Part shown: in pieces, positions 36,507 through 45,726 of the stretch
Position numbering within the stretch: position 1 is the stretch's first letter
Layout: the number at the start of each line of letters is the position of its first letter
Source: Stutzerimonas xanthomarina DSM 18231
GTDB lineage: Bacteria > Pseudomonadota > Gammaproteobacteria > Pseudomonadales > Pseudomonadaceae
Direction of reading: 5' to 3'
Length of the DNA stretch: 64,000 nt
Assembly: GCF_900129835.1 (NCBI RefSeq)
Contig: NZ_FQXA01000001.1
Span: forward strand, 682,001-746,000
Notes under the pieces: model-generated
What the model was told of the DNA's origin: nothing
Databases searched by the model: none
Seen by the model: only the letters and a program-made list of their open reading frames with translations
Translations under genes and position numbers: made by a program

Positions 36507-38123
36507 TCAACCGACTCGCCGAGCAGAGCGACGGATCAACAGAATGACCGGCAACAGTCCAACCATCACCAGTGTCAGCGCCGGCAGGGCCGCACGCGCC
36601 CACTCGCCTTCGCTGGTCATCTCGAAGATCCGCACCGACAGCGTGTCCCAACCGAACGGCCTCATCAGCAACGTGGCCGGCATTTCCTTGAGCACATCGA
36701 CGAATACCAACAAGGCGGCGCTCAGCGTGCCGGGCAGCAGCAGCGGCAAATAGACACGGAAGAATAATGCCGGCCCGCCGACACCCAGGCTGCGCGACGC
36801 TTGCGGCAAAGACGGTCGGATGCGTGCCAGCGCGCTTTCCAGTGGACCGAACGCTACCGCCATGAAGCGAATCAGGTAAGCCAGCAGCAAGGCACCGAGA
36901 CTTCCGAGCAAGATCGGCTTTTCCGCTCCTCCGAGCCAGCCGGACAGCGGAACCACCAGTTCGCGATCCAGGTAGCTGAACGCGAGCATGATCGACACGG
37001 CCAACACCGACCCCGGCAGGGCATAACCCAGATTCGCCAAGCCTACAGCCATTTTTATCGGACGCAGCGGTGCCTGACGTCGCGCAAAAGCCAGCAACAG
37101 CGCCACGGTTACCGTGATCAGGGCCGCCAGGCCGCCCAGGTAGAGCGTGTGCAGGATCAAGCCGGTGTAGCGCTCATCGAGATCAAAGCGGCCACGCTGC
37201 CAGAGCCAGACCAGCAACTGCAGCACGGGTATGACGAAGGCGCAGAGAAACACCAGACCACACCAGCTGCTCGCGGCCAGAGCCTTGAAGCCGCGGAGGC
37301 GATAAAGGACGGCCGAACGCGCCCGGTCGTTCGCCGGCCTGGCCGCACCGCGCGCACGCCGCTCGCCGTAGAGCACCAGCATCACTGCCAACAACAACAA
37401 ACTGGCCAGCTGGGTCGCGCTGGTGAGACTGAAAAACCCGTACCAGGTCTTGTAGATAGCCGTGGTGAACGTATCAAAATTGAACACCGCCACGGCACCG
37501 AAATCGGCCAGTGTTTCCATCAACGCCAAGGCCAAGCCAGCGCCAATAGCCGGCCGCGCCATCGGCAATGCGACACTCCAGAAAGCCTTCCAGGGGGATT
37601 TACCGAGAACTCGCGCCGCCTCCATCAAGCCTTTGCCCTGGGCAATGAAGGCTGAGCGGGCAAGCAGATAGACATACGGGTAGAAAACCAGCACCAGCAC
37701 GGTGATCACACCGCCAGTGGACCGTACCCGCGGAAAGCGCACCCCACTGCCAAACCACTCGCGAGCCAGCGTCTGCACCGGCCCGGCGAAATCGAGCAGC
37801 CCGATGAAGACGAACGCCAGCACATAGGCGGGAATGGCAAAAGGCAGCATCAGCGCCCAATCCAGCCAGCGCCGCCCTGGAAATTCGCACAGGGAGGTCA
37901 GCCAGGCGAGGCTGACTCCGAGCACGGTTACACCCACCGAAACGCCCAGAACAAGCGTTAGCGTATTGCCCAGCAGACGCGGCATCTGGGTCTGCCAGAG
38001 ATGCGACCAGATGCCGGTATCGATATCGCTCCAACTGAACAACAGGACGCTCAGCGGCAGCAATACCAGCGCGGCAACTGCCAAAGTGATGGGATACCAA
38101 CGGCGCTCGACGGGGTGGGACAC
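36507..38123 (-). CDS. Iron(III) ABC transporter permease, FbpB type
   Basis: 538 aa with two tandem permease halves of about six helices each, as in FbpB/SfuB. EAA-like loops: EAARVLGKSPWKAFWSVALPMARPA in the first half and QASRSLGVGGPALFFRVYLPLLLPG in the second. The frame opens at ATG 38162, but that ATG is in the loop and arm of a terminator hairpin; GTG 38123, 5 nt after GAGG (38129-38132), is the likely start. It imports iron delivered by the FbpA-like protein encoded upstream. No ATPase gene lies in the locus. Confidence 0.85.
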   Translation of the reverse strand: MSHPVERRWYPITLAVAALVLLPLSVLLFSWSDIDTGIWSHLWQTQMPRLLGNTLTLVLGVSVGVTVLGVSLAWLTSLCEFPGRRWLDWALMLPFAIPAYVLAFVFIGLLDFAGPVQTLAREWFGSGVRFPRVRSTGGVITVLVLVFYPYVYLLARSAFIAQGKGLMEAARVLGKSPWKAFWSVALPMARPAIGAGLALALMETLADFGAVAVFNFDTFTTAIYKTWYGFFSLTSATQLASLLLLAVMLVLYGERRARGAARPANDRARSAVLYRLRGFKALAASSWCGLVFLCAFVIPVLQLLVWLWQRGRFDLDERYTGLILHTLYLGGLAALITVTVALLLAFARRQAPLRPIKMAVGLANLGYALPGSVLAVSIMLAFSYLDRELVVPLSGWLGGAEKPILLGSLGALLLAYLIRFMAVAFGPLESALARIRPSLPQASRSLGVGGPALFFRVYLPLLLPGTLSAALLVFVDVLKEMPATLLMRPFGWDTLSVRIFEMTSEGEWARAALPALTLVMVGLLPVILLIRRSARRVG

Positions 38124-38139
38124 GCAAGCCTCAAAAAGC

Positions 38140-38174
38140 AAAAAAGACGACGCCCCCGGCATGCGGGGGCGTCG
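38140..38174 (-). terminator. Strong terminator between fbpA-like and fbpB-like genes
   Basis: Perfect 11-bp arms CGACGCCCCCG (38148-38158) and CGGGGGCGTCG (38164-38174), loop GCATG, followed on the minus strand by TCTTTTTT. It falls between the binding-protein and permease genes of one transport operon, so permease expression depends on read-through or a separate promoter. Confidence 0.88.
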
Positions 38175-38261
38175 ATTATAGCCGTAGCTGCAAACAGCAA
38201 AGCCAGGCTTTCAGACATGTACGGAGCCTGCTGCCTATCTACGCGGCCAGCCGATAGCGGC

Positions 38262-39263
38262 TTATCGCCAACCGGCGCGGTCCATCAGCATGATCGCTTC
38301 AGCCTGACGCTTACCGGCGACTTCGACCGGGATGGTGTCCGCTTTAAAGTCACCCCAAGCAGAGACCTCAGCCGACGACTTCACTTCGGGGTTCGCCGGG
38401 AATTCCATGTTGATATCGGCAAAGATGCTCTGCGCTTCGGGGGTGGTCATCCACTCGACCAGCTTGCGTGCAGCCTCGGGGTGCGGCGCGTGCTTGGTCA
38501 GGCCGATGCCCGACAGGTTGACGTGCACACCACGACCGTCCTGATTCGGCCAGAAAAGCTTGGCTTTCAGATCGCGGTTTTGCGCATGCAGGCGCCCGTA
38601 GTAGTAGGTGTTGACGATACCTACATCACACTGGCCGGCATCGATTGCCTGAATCAACGCAGTGTCGTCGGCAAACACGTCTGTCGCCAGGTTGTTGACC
38701 CAGCCCTTGATGATCTCTTCAGTCTTCTCGGCGCCATGGGTTTCGATCAGCGTGGCGGTCAAAGACTGGTTGTAAACCTTCTTGCTGGTCCGCAGGCACA
38801 GGCGGCCTTCCCAGTTCTTATCGGCCAGGGCTTCGTAGGTCGTCAGCTCGCCCTCTTCGACACGCTCAGGCGAGTAGACAATGGTCCGCGCCCGCAACGA
38901 CAAACCCGTCCAGCCGTCGGTAGAAGAGCGGTACTGCGAAGGGATGTTGTCGTTCACTACCGCCGAGCTCATCGGCTGCAGGATACCCATCTGCTCGGCC
39001 TGCCAGAGGTTGCCGCCGTCGACCGTCAGGAGCAGGTCCGCCGGCGTATTTTCGCCTTCCGCCTTGATGCGGGCCATCAGCGGTGCTTCCTTGTCGGTGA
39101 TGAACTTGACGTCAACGCCCGTCTTGGCCGTGTAGGCATCGAAAACCGGCTTGATCAGCTCATCGATCCGCGAAGAGTAGACCACTACTTCCTCGGCAGC
39201 CTGTACCGCACTCGACAGCGCGGTGAGCGCGAGAACGGCGAGTAAACCTTTGCTTGCCTGCAT
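38262..39263 (-). CDS. Periplasmic iron(III)-binding protein, FbpA type
   Basis: 333 aa. Signal peptide [22 protein letters not shown]; mature start [16 protein letters not shown]. Typical FbpA-family blocks follow: [30 protein letters not shown], and the paired tyrosines [10 protein letters not shown] that bind ferric iron in this family, plus [20 protein letters not shown] Fur-like box lies 37 nt upstream of the ATG. Its permease is downstream past a terminator. Confidence 0.92.
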   Translation of the reverse strand: MQASKGLLAVLALTALSSAVQAAEEVVVYSSRIDELIKPVFDAYTAKTGVDVKFITDKEAPLMARIKAEGENTPADLLLTVDGGNLWQAEQMGILQPMSSAVVNDNIPSQYRSSTDGWTGLSLRARTIVYSPERVEEGELTTYEALADKNWEGRLCLRTSKKVYNQSLTATLIETHGAEKTEEIIKGWVNNLATDVFADDTALIQAIDAGQCDVGIVNTYYYGRLHAQNRDLKAKLFWPNQDGRGVHVNLSGIGLTKHAPHPEAARKLVEWMTTPEAQSIFADINMEFPANPEVKSSAEVSAWGDFKADTIPVEVAGKRQAEAIMLMDRAGWR

Positions 39264-39299
39264 GGATCAGCCTCTTAGAAATAGTTCAAGAGGCTGAAT

Positions 39300-39318
39300 A
39301 GTAGTGAATGTCATTTAC
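39300..39318 (-). promoter_or_regulatory. Fur-box-like operator upstream of fbpA-like gene
   Basis: Minus-strand GTAAATGACATTCACTACT matches the 19-bp Fur consensus GATAATGATAATCATTATC at 12 positions by my count. The site is just upstream of the iron-binding protein gene, which suits iron repression. Confidence 0.5.
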
Positions 39319-39373
39319 TTTCTCAACGCGACAATTCGCGCGTCCGTCGATGGCGAAGCCTGCAACCGATCGA

Positions 39374-40594
39374 TCAGAGCCGAGCCAGGTCCGGCACATC
39401 TCCGCTCAAACCCAGCGCCTGGCGAACGAACAGCGCTTTGGCCGCCGGCAGTGACTGAACGCCCTTGAGGCCGGCGTTGCGCAACCAACGCAGCGGCAGC
39501 GGGTCGGCCTGGAACAGGCGCTCGAACCCCTCCATTGTCGCCATCATGGTCAAATTATGTGGCATCCGTCGCCGCTCGAAACGCCCCAACACCCGCGGAT
39601 CGCCCAGCCGGGCACCGCGCTCCAAAGCGGCCTGCAACACTTCTGCAAGCACCGCTGCGTCGAGCAACCCAAGGTTGACGCCCTGCCCGGCCAACGGATG
39701 AATGGTATGTGCCGCATCACCAATCAATGCCAGACCGGGCTGCACGTAACGCTTGGCATGGCGCTGGCGCAGCGGGATACACAGCCGCGGATCGGCCTCG
39801 ACGATCTCGCCCAAACGGAATTCGAACGCTCCTCCAAGGGCCTGACGGAACGCAACATCGTCCAGCATCATCAGCCGTTGTGCCTCGGCCTCGGTGACAG
39901 ACCAGACGATGGAGCACCAGTGGGTGTCGCCCTCCCGCTGCAAAGGCAGGAACGCCAACGGTCCTTCGTCGGTGAACCGCTGCCACGCGGCCTGCTGGTT
40001 CGGCTCGGCACAGCGCACGCTGGTGACTATGGCGTGATGCAGATAATCCCATTCGCGGGTTTCAAAGCCGGCCAGCTGGCGGACCGTAGAGTTGGCGCCG
40101 TCCGCCGCGACTACAAGGCCGGCGCTCAGCTGCTGCCCGTCAGTTAGCGTCAGAGTCCATCCGTCCTCGCTCTGCTGCAGTTGCTCGAGACGCGCATTGC
40201 CCTTGAGTTCTACCGCACCGTGGTTCTTCAGCGCCTCCAGCAGAGCATCCTGCACGACCCGATTCTCGACGATGTGACCTAATACATCGGCATGCACCGC
40301 GGCCGCGGAGAAATCAATATGGCCAGTGCCGGAACCATCCCAAACATGCATGTCGAGATAGGGGCTGGCGCGTCGGCTGACAATCCCCTGCCAGGCGCCC
40401 ACACGCTGGAGAATTCGCTGACTGGCAGCCGACAGGGCACTGACGCGAGGTTCAAAGGAGTCCGAGGATTTGAACGGCTGCACTTCCAGCGGTCCGCCGT
40501 CGACCAGTTTGATGGTGAGGCCGGAGTCCTGCAGGGCCAGGGCCAAGGTACTGCCAACCATCCCAGCGCCAACGATGATGAGGTCCGCTTGCAT
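39374..40594 (-). CDS. ubiI: FAD-dependent ubiquinone biosynthesis hydroxylase, UbiI/VisC family
   Basis: 406 aa flavoprotein monooxygenase. Rossmann motif VGAGMVGSTLAL at the N-terminus, the DG motif VVAADGANSTVRQ and the second FAD motif LIGDAAHTIHPLAGQGVNLGLLDA. It hydroxylates the polyprenyl-phenol ring in ubiquinone synthesis. UbiI and UbiF differ subtly, so C5 versus C6 specificity is not settled. Separated from ubiH by a 160-bp gap with no gene. Confidence 0.85.
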   Translation of the reverse strand: MQADLIIVGAGMVGSTLALALQDSGLTIKLVDGGPLEVQPFKSSDSFEPRVSALSAASQRILQRVGAWQGIVSRRASPYLDMHVWDGSGTGHIDFSAAAVHADVLGHIVENRVVQDALLEALKNHGAVELKGNARLEQLQQSEDGWTLTLTDGQQLSAGLVVAADGANSTVRQLAGFETREWDYLHHAIVTSVRCAEPNQQAAWQRFTDEGPLAFLPLQREGDTHWCSIVWSVTEAEAQRLMMLDDVAFRQALGGAFEFRLGEIVEADPRLCIPLRQRHAKRYVQPGLALIGDAAHTIHPLAGQGVNLGLLDAAVLAEVLQAALERGARLGDPRVLGRFERRRMPHNLTMMATMEGFERLFQADPLPLRWLRNAGLKGVQSLPAAKALFVRQALGLSGDVPDLARL

Positions 40595-40754
40595 TAACTG
40601 TTCTCCTGTTCACCTAGCCTGGATATCTGGCCGGTTTACTCGTCTGCGCTGACGCGCTCAAGCATCGTGCCCTACGGCTCAGCATGGCCGCTGCTGGTTC
40701 GGAATACTGCTGTTTCGGTATGCGATGCCTGCCGAGGCGGCGCATTCGACACGC

Positions 40755-41933
40755 CTAGCGCTCGCGTACACCCATTCCCATCGCCTGCCGTGCGAACCAG
40801 GCCTTGGCGGGGGGCAGCACATCCAGCCCCAGCAACCCGAGATTTCGCCCGGCAATGGAAAGGCGCGCCGAATCGCCAAACAGCTGGGTCAATTGGTCGG
40901 AAAAACCCACCGTGAGGCGCTGATCCGAACGCTGCTGTCGATGGTAAGCCTGCAGCACGCCCAGGTTGCCCGGCAGCGCCGAACTGCTCAACAGCGCGGC
41001 CGCTAGGGCCTCGGTGTCGCGTAAGGACAGGTTGTAACCCTGCCCGGCGATAGGGTGCAAGCTGTGCGCAGCATTGCCCAGCACGACCAGACCGGAGCGC
41101 ACCTGCTCTTGCGCCTCGATCAGCGCCAGCGGATAGAGGTGCCGCGCGCCAACCTGCTGGAAACCACCGAGCCGATAGCCGAATGCCTGCTGCAGCTCCT
41201 CGAGGAACTCCGCTTCAGGGATCACAGCAAGACGCGCCGCATCCCGCTCCGGGCGCGTCCAAACCAGGGCGCAGCGATTGTCCGGCAGCGGCAGCAAGGC
41301 CATCGGCCCTTCATCGGTGAAGCGCTCGAACGCGCGACCGCCGTGAGGCGTGCCGGGCGTGACGTTGGCGATCAACGCCGTCTGCCCATAAGGAGACTGC
41401 TTGATCTCGATGCCGAGCTGCTCGCGTAGCCCCGAACGGCCACCATCGGCCAGAACCGCGAGATTGCAGTCGAGCGTCTCACCGTCAGTCAGCGACAGCT
41501 GATAGCCGCCCGCCACGGCTCGCATGCGCTCGACTTCCGCGGGGCAGTGACGAATCACCACATCATCATCGAGTGCCTGCCAGAGGCAATGACCGATCCA
41601 GGCGTTTTCCACAACGTAGCCCAGCGCCGGCACACGCTGACTGGCGGCATCGAGCCGGGTGAAACCTGCGCGACCACGGTCGGAGACATGAATATCAGTG
41701 ATCGGCTCTGCACGCTCGGCAATCAGATCCCATACGCCCAAGCGCTGGTAGATAAGCCGGGTCCCGTAGGACAACGCCGTAGAACGTGCGTCGTAGCTGG
41801 GCTGGTAGTCGTTGCCCGGCTCGAACGGCTCAATCAGCTCGATCGTCCAGCCGCGCGCTTTCGCGCCACATTGCAGGGCCAACGCCAAACTGGCACCAAC
41901 CAGCCCGCCCCCAATGATCGCCAGCGCTGCCAT
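40755..41933 (-). CDS. ubiH: 2-octaprenyl-6-methoxyphenol hydroxylase UbiH
   Basis: 392 aa flavin monooxygenase. FAD motifs IIGGGLVGASLALAL, LAVLADGGRSGLRE and VVLGNAAHSLHPIAGQGYNLSLRD; the GNAA form (not GDAA) is usual for UbiH. It performs the C1 hydroxylation in ubiquinone synthesis. The start ATG directly follows the pepP stop with no gap, giving the conserved pepP-ubiH-ubiI order. Confidence 0.92.
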   Translation of the reverse strand: MAALAIIGGGLVGASLALALQCGAKARGWTIELIEPFEPGNDYQPSYDARSTALSYGTRLIYQRLGVWDLIAERAEPITDIHVSDRGRAGFTRLDAASQRVPALGYVVENAWIGHCLWQALDDDVVIRHCPAEVERMRAVAGGYQLSLTDGETLDCNLAVLADGGRSGLREQLGIEIKQSPYGQTALIANVTPGTPHGGRAFERFTDEGPMALLPLPDNRCALVWTRPERDAARLAVIPEAEFLEELQQAFGYRLGGFQQVGARHLYPLALIEAQEQVRSGLVVLGNAAHSLHPIAGQGYNLSLRDTEALAAALLSSSALPGNLGVLQAYHRQQRSDQRLTVGFSDQLTQLFGDSARLSIAGRNLGLLGLDVLPPAKAWFARQAMGMGVRER

Positions 41934-43265
41934 CTACGCGACCTCGGCGGAAACCGCCATCAAGGCCTCGATCTCGGCAACCGCCTTAGGTACGCCGCCA
42001 GTAAGAATTTCACAACCATTGCGAGTCACCACCACATCGTCTTCGATGCGCACGCCGATGCCGCGCCACTTCTTCGCCACGTCCTGATTGTCAGGCGCGA
42101 TATAGATGCCCGGTTCGACGGTCATAGCCATGCCTGGCTCAAGCACGCGCCATTCGCCGCCGACTTTGTAATCCCCGACATCATGCACATCCATACCCAG
42201 CCAGTGGCCGGCGCGATGCATATAGAAAGGCTTGTAGGCCTCTGCACTAATCAATTCGTCGACGTCACCCTGGAGCACCCCCAGCTCGACCAGCCCGGCC
42301 GTAATGACTTGCACGGTCGCCTCGTGGGCCTCGTTCCAATGCTTACCAGGTGCGATGTGCTTGAAGGCTTCTTCATTAGCGGCCAGCACCAGTTCGTAAA
42401 TCGCTTTCTGTTCGGGCGAGAAGCGGCCGTTGACCGGAAACGTTCGGGTGATGTCACTGGCATAGCAGTCAATTTCACAACCAGCGTCGATCAACACCAG
42501 ATCGCCGTCCTTCAGCAGCGCACCGTTCTCGCGGTAGTGCAGGATGCAGGCATTCTTTCCAGCCGCGACTATCGACCCATAAGCGGGCATCTTCGCCCCG
42601 CCCTTACGAAACTCGTAATCCAGCTCAGCTTCAAGGTGGTATTCGTAGAGCCCCGGCCGGCTGGCCTGCATGGCACGGATGTGGGCACGTGCAGAAATGT
42701 CGGCCGCCTGCTTCATCACCTTCACTTCGTTCGCCGATTTGTACAGGCGCAGGTCGTGCAGCAGGTGATCGAGCGCGACAAACTCATTCGGCGGCTGCGC
42801 GCCCTGGCGCGCTTTGGAACGGATGGTGTTGATCCACTCCATCAACCGATGGTCGAATTCCTGATTGCTGCCGATGGCGTAGTAGACCCGTGAACGCCCC
42901 TCGATCAGACCGGGAAGAATGTCGTCGATATCACCAATGGGAAAGGCATCGTCAGCGCCATACTCGGCGATGGCGCCGTCCTGACCCGCGCGCAGGCCAT
43001 CCCACAATTCCCGGGCAGGATCGCGCTCCCGGCAGAACAGCACGTATTCGCCGTGTTCCCGGCCCGGGATCAGCGCAATCACAGCCTCAGGCTCGGGGAA
43101 TCCCGATAGATACTGAAAATCGCTGTCCTGACGGTAGATATGCTCGACGTCTCGATTGCGGATGTACATCGGCGCTGCCGGCAGGATGGCAATGCTGTTG
43201 GGCTCCATCTCCGCCATCAGCGCCTTGCGCCGGCGAACGTATTCGGTTCTGGGGATGCGGGTCAT
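41934..43265 (-). CDS. pepP: Xaa-Pro aminopeptidase PepP
   Basis: 443 aa. N-terminal AMP_N domain (about 1-150) and C-terminal pita-bread metallopeptidase. Metal ligands: two Asp in LIDAGCEIDCYASDITRTF, His in HRAGHWLGMDVHD, Glu in TVEPGIYI and Glu in RIEDDVVVT. It removes the N-terminal residue from peptides with proline second. It lies 13 nt after ygfB, in the ygfB-pepP-ubiH-ubiI operon. Confidence 0.96.
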   Translation of the reverse strand: MTRIPRTEYVRRRKALMAEMEPNSIAILPAAPMYIRNRDVEHIYRQDSDFQYLSGFPEPEAVIALIPGREHGEYVLFCRERDPARELWDGLRAGQDGAIAEYGADDAFPIGDIDDILPGLIEGRSRVYYAIGSNQEFDHRLMEWINTIRSKARQGAQPPNEFVALDHLLHDLRLYKSANEVKVMKQAADISARAHIRAMQASRPGLYEYHLEAELDYEFRKGGAKMPAYGSIVAAGKNACILHYRENGALLKDGDLVLIDAGCEIDCYASDITRTFPVNGRFSPEQKAIYELVLAANEEAFKHIAPGKHWNEAHEATVQVITAGLVELGVLQGDVDELISAEAYKPFYMHRAGHWLGMDVHDVGDYKVGGEWRVLEPGMAMTVEPGIYIAPDNQDVAKKWRGIGVRIEDDVVVTRNGCEILTGGVPKAVAEIEALMAVSAEVA

Positions 43266-43278
43266 GGACAGACGGTCC

Positions 43279-43833
43279 TCAATGCAGGGAGGGCTTGGGT
43301 ATCGGCGGCACGGGCTTGGCGCACTCAGTGAACAACAGCAAGGGCGCGACGCGCAGATATTCCATGACTTCCATGTAGTCGCTTTCGCCGTCCTCGGACT
43401 CGTCCAGCGAATCCTGTATCTGCGCTATGGCGGCCATATCCTGCAGGACTTCGACGGCCTCACCGCTCAGCGCACGGTCACCGGCGATCAGTCCGAAGCC
43501 GGCCAGGAAGCTCTGACACCACTGCCCCAGCGCGAGTGCGCGTTCGGCAAGCGGCGCATCATCGGAGGGCAGCAGCAGCACAATGGCAATGTCGTCGCCG
43601 GCGAGTTCGCCTTTGACCATTTCCTGTAGGCCGATGAGCGCTTGGCGCACCGGCTCGTCAGGTTCAGCACCCAGCAGCTCGACCGCATCGATCAGCCAGG
43701 ATTCGGCGTCGAAGCCAGCGCCGGCGCAACTGCGCCCGAGCAACAGGCCATGCAGCTCGGCGGGTGTGACGGGTTGGGCACTGCTGGCCAGCAATGTAGC
43801 GAAAGCAGCGTAAGGCGAGTTCTGAATGGGCAT
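43279..43833 (-). CDS. ygfB: UPF0149 family protein YgfB
   Basis: 184 aa. [32 protein letters not shown] and the acidic end [25 protein letters not shown] mark the UPF0149/YgfB family, an all-helical fold. Its molecular role in this organism is not evident from sequence. Head of the pepP-ubiH operon and divergent from the ZapB-like/zapA genes. Confidence 0.93.
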   Translation of the reverse strand: MPIQNSPYAAFATLLASSAQPVTPAELHGLLLGRSCAGAGFDAESWLIDAVELLGAEPDEPVRQALIGLQEMVKGELAGDDIAIVLLLPSDDAPLAERALALGQWCQSFLAGFGLIAGDRALSGEAVEVLQDMAAIAQIQDSLDESEDGESDYMEVMEYLRVAPLLLFTECAKPVPPIPKPSLH

Positions 43834-43957
43834 TGGTAGCTAGGCGCGCAGAGGCGCTAATGTCTAGAATGAAGGCCTTGTATCCTAGCATCGGCATACG
43901 AGCCAAGACCATCGAAGCCGGCCCACCCAGCGCTCGCGCCATTGACCCGGGAATCCC

Positions 43958-44167
43958 ATGGAAGACGCCGACCTGCAACTGCTGACAGTCAAGCTTGAGC
44001 AGCTGATTCAGCGCACCGAGCAACTCAAGGCGCAGAATCGCCTCCTGCGCCAGAGTGAGCAGGCGTGGCGCGAGGAGCGCGCCCATCTGATTGAAAAGAA
44101 CGAAATGGCCCGCGTGAAGGTCGAATCAATGATTTCGCGCCTGAAAGCTCTGGAGCAGGACTCATGA
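43958..44167 (+). CDS. ZapB-like coiled-coil protein (TIGR02449 family)
   Basis: 69 aa, almost entirely one coiled coil: heptads run through LLTVKLEQLIQRTEQLKAQN and on to KVESMISRLKALEQ. It overlaps zapA by 4 nt (ATGA). The position beside zapA suggests a part in Z-ring organisation, like E. coli ZapB, though sequence similarity is low. Confidence 0.85.
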   Translation: MEDADLQLLTVKLEQLIQRTEQLKAQNRLLRQSEQAWREERAHLIEKNEMARVKVESMISRLKALEQDS

Positions 44168-44478
44168 CCCAGCCGAACACCGTTACCGTGCACATTATGG
44201 ATAAGGAATATTGTATTTCCTGCCCGTCCGAAGAGCGCAGCAATCTCGAAGGCGCCGCGCATTATCTGGACCGCAAAATGCGCGAGATTCGCAGCAGCGG
44301 CAAAGTCATCGGCGCCGATCGCGTTGCGGTCATGGCAGCGCTAAATATCACTCACGAACTGCTTCACAAGCATGACCGTCTGGATGCCGAAGCAAACAGC
44401 GCCCGCGAACACGTTCGCACCTTGCTGGAAAGGGTCGATAGCGCCCTGGCCGCCGATCCAAACCCTTCCGGCAACTGA
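44164..44478 (+). CDS. zapA: Cell division protein ZapA
   Basis: 104 aa. N-terminal globular part with VTVHIMDKEYCISCPSEERSNLEGAAHYLDRKM, then VAVMAALNITHELL and a C-terminal helix. It binds and crosslinks FtsZ filaments at midcell. Followed by the 6S RNA gene, the usual zapA-ssrS-fau order. Confidence 0.94.
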   Translation: MTQPNTVTVHIMDKEYCISCPSEERSNLEGAAHYLDRKMREIRSSGKVIGADRVAVMAALNITHELLHKHDRLDAEANSAREHVRTLLERVDSALAADPNPSGN

Positions 44479-44499
44479 TGAACGGCAGGCAGATTGCGT

Positions 44500-44505
44500 T
44501 ATAAT
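44500..44505 (+). promoter_or_regulatory. -10 box of 6S RNA gene
   Basis: Perfect TATAAT six nt before the likely 5' end of 6S RNA; no good -35 hexamer is visible at 16-18 nt. Confidence 0.7.
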
Positions 44506-44510
44506 CCCGC

Positions 44511-44689
44511 CCACTCCCTGGCATGTTCGCCAGTCGGCGATGACCCTCTCCCGATAAGCAACACCATGGAGGCTACACGTAGTGCCGGTGTGCATGTCCG
44601 CCTGACGGAAAGCCTTAAGGTACTCTGTAGTCGCCACCTTGAACTCTCGGGTTCAAGGGCCTACGCGGGCAGCGGCATGCTGGGGAGCC
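44511..44689 (+). ncRNA. ssrS: 6S RNA
   Basis: About 180 nt between zapA and fau. The closing stem is formed by CTCCC near the 5' end and GGGGAG at 44682-44687. Conserved Pseudomonas 6S blocks are CTGGCATGTTCGCCAGTCGG, GGTGTGCATGTCCGC, ACGGAAAGCCTTAAGG and the hairpin CTTGAACTCTCGGGTTCAAGG. 6S RNA mimics an open promoter and sequesters sigma-70 RNA polymerase in stationary phase. Ends are approximate to within a few bases. Confidence 0.92.
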
Positions 44690-44696
44690 TCATTTC

Positions 44697-45299
44697 ATGA
44701 TCGTAGCCGAAGGCCTTTCTCGCCCGGCGCTGCGACGCAAACTGCGCCAGGCGCGTCGCAAGCTGTCTCCGACCCAGCAGCGTCGGGCAGCACTGGATCT
44801 CTACCGACAACTTGCCCAGCATCCGATCCTTCGTCGTGCTCGTCATATTGCCCTCTACTTGCCCAATGATGGCGAGATTGACCCTCGTCCGCTTCTGCAA
44901 GAAGCACAGCGACGAGGCAAGGCGACTTACCTGCCGGTTGTCAACGCCTGGCCGCGGACGCGCATGGTCTTTCAACGAATAATGCCGAACGAACGATTGA
45001 AGCCGAATCGCTTTGGCATCGCGGAGCCCGCGTTTCGCCCGGCAAGACAGCGACGCATCTGGACGCTTGATCTAGTGCTAATGCCTTTAGTGGGATTTGA
45101 TGAAAGCGGCGGACGCCTGGGCATGGGCGGCGGATTTTATGATCGCAGCCTGGCGTATCGCGGCAGGCGCAAAAATGGTCACAAACCGACACTATTAGGG
45201 CTAGCTCACGAGTGTCAGAAGGTTGATTGTCTTCCTTTGGCCAGCTGGGATGTTCGCCTGCAGGCTACGGTGACTGATGACGGCTGGTATGCGAACTAA
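44697..45299 (+). CDS. fau: 5-formyltetrahydrofolate cyclo-ligase
   Basis: 200 aa. N-terminal LRRKLRQARRKLSPTQQ, the nucleotide/folate region IALYLPNDGEIDPRPLL, and the C-terminal signature GGRLGMGGGFYDRSLAY. It converts 5-formyl-THF to 5,10-methenyl-THF with ATP. It starts 8 nt after 6S RNA and is probably expressed by read-through from it. Confidence 0.93.
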   Translation: MIVAEGLSRPALRRKLRQARRKLSPTQQRRAALDLYRQLAQHPILRRARHIALYLPNDGEIDPRPLLQEAQRRGKATYLPVVNAWPRTRMVFQRIMPNERLKPNRFGIAEPAFRPARQRRIWTLDLVLMPLVGFDESGGRLGMGGGFYDRSLAYRGRRKNGHKPTLLGLAHECQKVDCLPLASWDVRLQATVTDDGWYAN

Positions 45300-45380
45300 G
45301 CGGGGCAGAAGTAAAACGGATAGAAATACGCGTAAGCACTAGAGCGCGCGTAGCAGGCCGCATCCGTGCGGCGAATCAGC

Positions 45381-45530
45381 TCAACGCTGAAGTTGTTGCG
45401 AGTGACTGACCGGAACTGCCGAAGAGATGTCGTCCGGTCGTTCCCACAATCCTTGGGTATAGCCCGTAGTCACCACGCCGAGACCGAAAATCAGCACTAG
45501 GACCCAAAGAATATCTGGTTTACGTTTCAT
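45381..45530 (-). CDS. Small single-helix membrane protein
   Basis: 49 aa: MKRKPDILWVLVLIFGLGVVTTGYTQGLW then a polar tail ending SHSQQLQR. One transmembrane helix at about residues 7-23. A strong GGGGGAGG ribosome binding site stands upstream of ATG 45530. I recall similar unnamed small proteins in other pseudomonads, with no known function. It converges on fau; a small hairpin CCGCA/TGCGG (45358-45371) lies past its stop. Confidence 0.75.
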   Translation of the reverse strand: MKRKPDILWVLVLIFGLGVVTTGYTQGLWERPDDISSAVPVSHSQQLQR

Positions 45531-45726
45531 AGTTTTCGCCTCCCCCTGCCAGGCGAATAATCGTTCGTCGAGTCAGTATCGTTGTGTTTTTTCAGACTCA
45601 ACACGGCCAACCTCAAGCGCGGCATTCTCCGCCATGCCTCGGCCCAGCGCAAACCAGCGCTGCGACCGACTGTCGGGGACTTCGCGTTAGAGAATCCTTC
45701 CAAGCAGATAGCAGAGAGCAAAGACC

